Assembly: GCA_958421035.1 (NCBI GenBank)
Contig: CATZKS010000112.1
Coordinates: 1 to 6,469 of the forward strand
Length of the DNA stretch: 6,469 nt
Direction: 5' to 3'
DNA from: an uncultured Collinsella sp.
Lineage (GTDB): Bacteria; Actinomycetota; Coriobacteriia; Coriobacteriales; Coriobacteriaceae
Part shown: one piece after another, positions 5,049-6,469 of the stretch
How positions within the stretch are numbered: the first letter of the stretch is position 1
Layout: each line of letters begins with the position of its first letter
Made by a program: the position numbers and the translations under genes
The notes under the pieces: generated by a model
Seen by the model: only the letters and a program-made list of their open reading frames with translations
The model's database searches: none
Told to the model about the DNA's origin: nothing

Positions 5049-6469
5049 TTACTTCTTATTGCGCATCTGCGCTTCCATCTGGCGCAGCAGCTCCATATCG
5101 GACTTGGGGCCGCCCGTACCCAGGCCGCCCATGCCGCCCAGACCCATAGCGTCCAGGCCAGGGATATTGGGCATGCGCATCTTCTTGCCCTTCTTACCCT
5201 TTTTGCCCTTCTTGCCGCCGGCCTGCGCCTGATTGGCCATCGTGCGCATACGGCCCATCATCTTGTTCATCTCGCCCCACTGCTTCATAAGGCTGTTGAC
5301 CTCGGTGGGGGTTACGCCGGCTCCCTTGGCAATACGGGCGCGGCGCTGGCCGTTGATGATGGAGGGACGCAGGCGCTCTTCCTTGGTCATCGACATGATG
5401 ATGGCCTCGTTCTTATCGAAGATCCCCTCGTCCAGGTTGCCGCCCATCTGGTTGAGCGCACGCTGACCACCGGGGAGCATGCCCAGGATACCCTTCATGC
5501 CGCCCATCTTCTTGACGGCTTTCATCTGGTCGAGCATATCGTTCATGGTGAAGCCCTCGCGCAGCATACGCTCGGCAGCCTCAAGCTGCTCTGCATCGGC
5601 TGCCTCCTGGGCCTTCTCGATAATGCCGACGACGTCGCCCATGCCTAAGATGCGCTTGGCCATGCGATCGGGATAGAACGGCTCAAGCGAATCGGGTTTC
5701 TCGCCCATGCTCACAAACTTGATGGGCTTGCCGGTCACCTGGCGCACGGAAAGCGCGCCGCCGCCACGGGCATCGCCATCGAGCTTGGAGATAATCACGC
5801 CGTCAAAGTCGGTGCGCTCGGCAAACGTCGAGACCACGTTGACGATATCCTGGCCGGTCATGGCATCGACGACCATCAGCACCTGATCGGGCTTGACGGC
5901 CTTCTTGATATCCACGGCCTCCTGCATCATCTGCTCGTCGATCTGAAGACGACCGGCGGTATCGACGATGACTACATCGCGCAGGTGGTCGACTGCCTCC
6001 TGGATGGCACCCTTGGCGATATCGACCGGGTGCTCGCCGTCGCCGCGGAAGACCGGCACGCCGATCTCTCCACCGAGTGTGGCCAGCTGGTCGGCAGCGG
6101 CGGGACGGTAGACGTCGCACGCGGCGAGCAACGGCGAGCGGCCCTGCTTCTTGAGCTGGTAGGCCAGCTTTACGGCCGCCGTGGTCTTACCGGAGCCCTG
6201 CAGGCCCACGAGCATGATGACGTTGGGAATGCGGTTGCTAAAGACGAGCTTGCTCTCGGTGGAGCCGAGCATCTCGGTGAGCTCGTCGAGCACGATCTTG
6301 ACGACGTTTTGCGCCGGCGACAGTGACTCCATGACCTCGGCGGTCATGCAGCGCTCCTTGGTCTTGGCGACGAACTCCTTGACGACCTTGAAGTTGACGT
6401 CGGCCTCGAGCAGCGCCATGCGAATGTCGCGCATGGCCGAGGTAATGTCGGCCTCGGTCAGCTTACCCT
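5049..6469 (-). CDS. ffh: Signal recognition particle GTPase Ffh (5' partial)
   Basis: Ffh binds 4.5S/SRP RNA and signal sequences on ribosomes and delivers nascent membrane proteins to FtsY. The visible 472 residues begin GKLTEADITSAMRDIRMALLEA in the N domain. The frame runs off the window edge, and by comparison with E. coli about 20 N-terminal residues are missing. The ATG at 6432-6434 is an internal methionine, not the start. NG-domain motifs (visible-residue numbering) are P-loop GLQGSGKTT (88-96), DVYRPAA (118-124), DTAGR (169-173) and SKLDGD (227-232). The methionine-rich M domain carries the RNA-binding signature IINGQRRARIAKGAG (370-384). The usual serines (GSRR, GSG) are replaced by Gln and Ala. 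A four-fold GKK repeat (418-429) leads into a Gly/Met/Pro segment and a charged C-terminal helix, so the tail is longer than in E. coli Ffh. Confidence 0.97.
   Translation of the reverse strand, partial: GKLTEADITSAMRDIRMALLEADVNFKVVKEFVAKTKERCMTAEVMESLSPAQNVVKIVLDELTEMLGSTESKLVFSNRIPNVIMLVGLQGSGKTTAAVKLAYQLKKQGRSPLLAACDVYRPAAADQLATLGGEIGVPVFRGDGEHPVDIAKGAIQEAVDHLRDVVIVDTAGRLQIDEQMMQEAVDIKKAVKPDQVLMVVDAMTGQDIVNVVSTFAERTDFDGVIISKLDGDARGGGALSVRQVTGKPIKFVSMGEKPDSLEPFYPDRMAKRILGMGDVVGIIEKAQEAADAEQLEAAERMLREGFTMNDMLDQMKAVKKMGGMKGILGMLPGGQRALNQMGGNLDEGIFDKNEAIIMSMTKEERLRPSIINGQRRARIAKGAGVTPTEVNSLMKQWGEMNKMMGRMRTMANQAQAGGKKGKKGKKGKKMRMPNIPGLDAMGLGGMGGLGTGGPKSDMELLRQMEAQMRNKK

Overview
The window is ordinary, dense bacterial chromosome with high G+C and short gaps between genes. 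It looks like a gut actinobacterium of the class Coriobacteriia, probably Collinsella or a relative. This rests on the style of the protein sequences (Ffh tail, ThyA subtype, DHFR subtype) and on base composition, not on a database search. There is no sign of phage, transposon, CRISPR, tRNA or rRNA.

Layout, left to right. At 1-129 is the 3' end of an unidentified plus-strand reading frame; its stop codon overlaps the stop of the next gene. On the minus strand follow a MATE-family efflux transporter (126-1475), a SpoU/TrmH-family RNA 2'-O-methyltransferase (1601-2515), dihydrofolate reductase folA (2625-3143) and thymidylate synthase thyA (3153-4001). thyA and folA form a tight two-gene unit read thyA then folA. 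The first enzyme makes dTMP and dihydrofolate, and the second regenerates tetrahydrofolate. A hairpin (2560-2582) probably ends that unit before the methyltransferase gene.

Divergent from thyA, across a 166-bp regulatory gap, is a plus-strand gene (4168-4932). It joins a DUF134 helix-turn-helix domain in frame to a NifX/NifB-type metal-cluster-binding domain and ends in a His/Cys-rich tail with three CxCH motifs. The gap holds two related palindromes built on TGACATATG, 53 bp apart centre to centre. Inside the gene, at the domain junction, a perfect Shine-Dalgarno sequence sits 8 nt before an in-frame ATG, so the metal-binding half may also be made alone. This locus is the most interesting part of the window.

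A perfect 17-bp stem (4989-5028) separates it from the convergent minus-strand gene ffh (5049-6469), the signal recognition particle GTPase. The first roughly 20 codons of ffh lie beyond the window edge.
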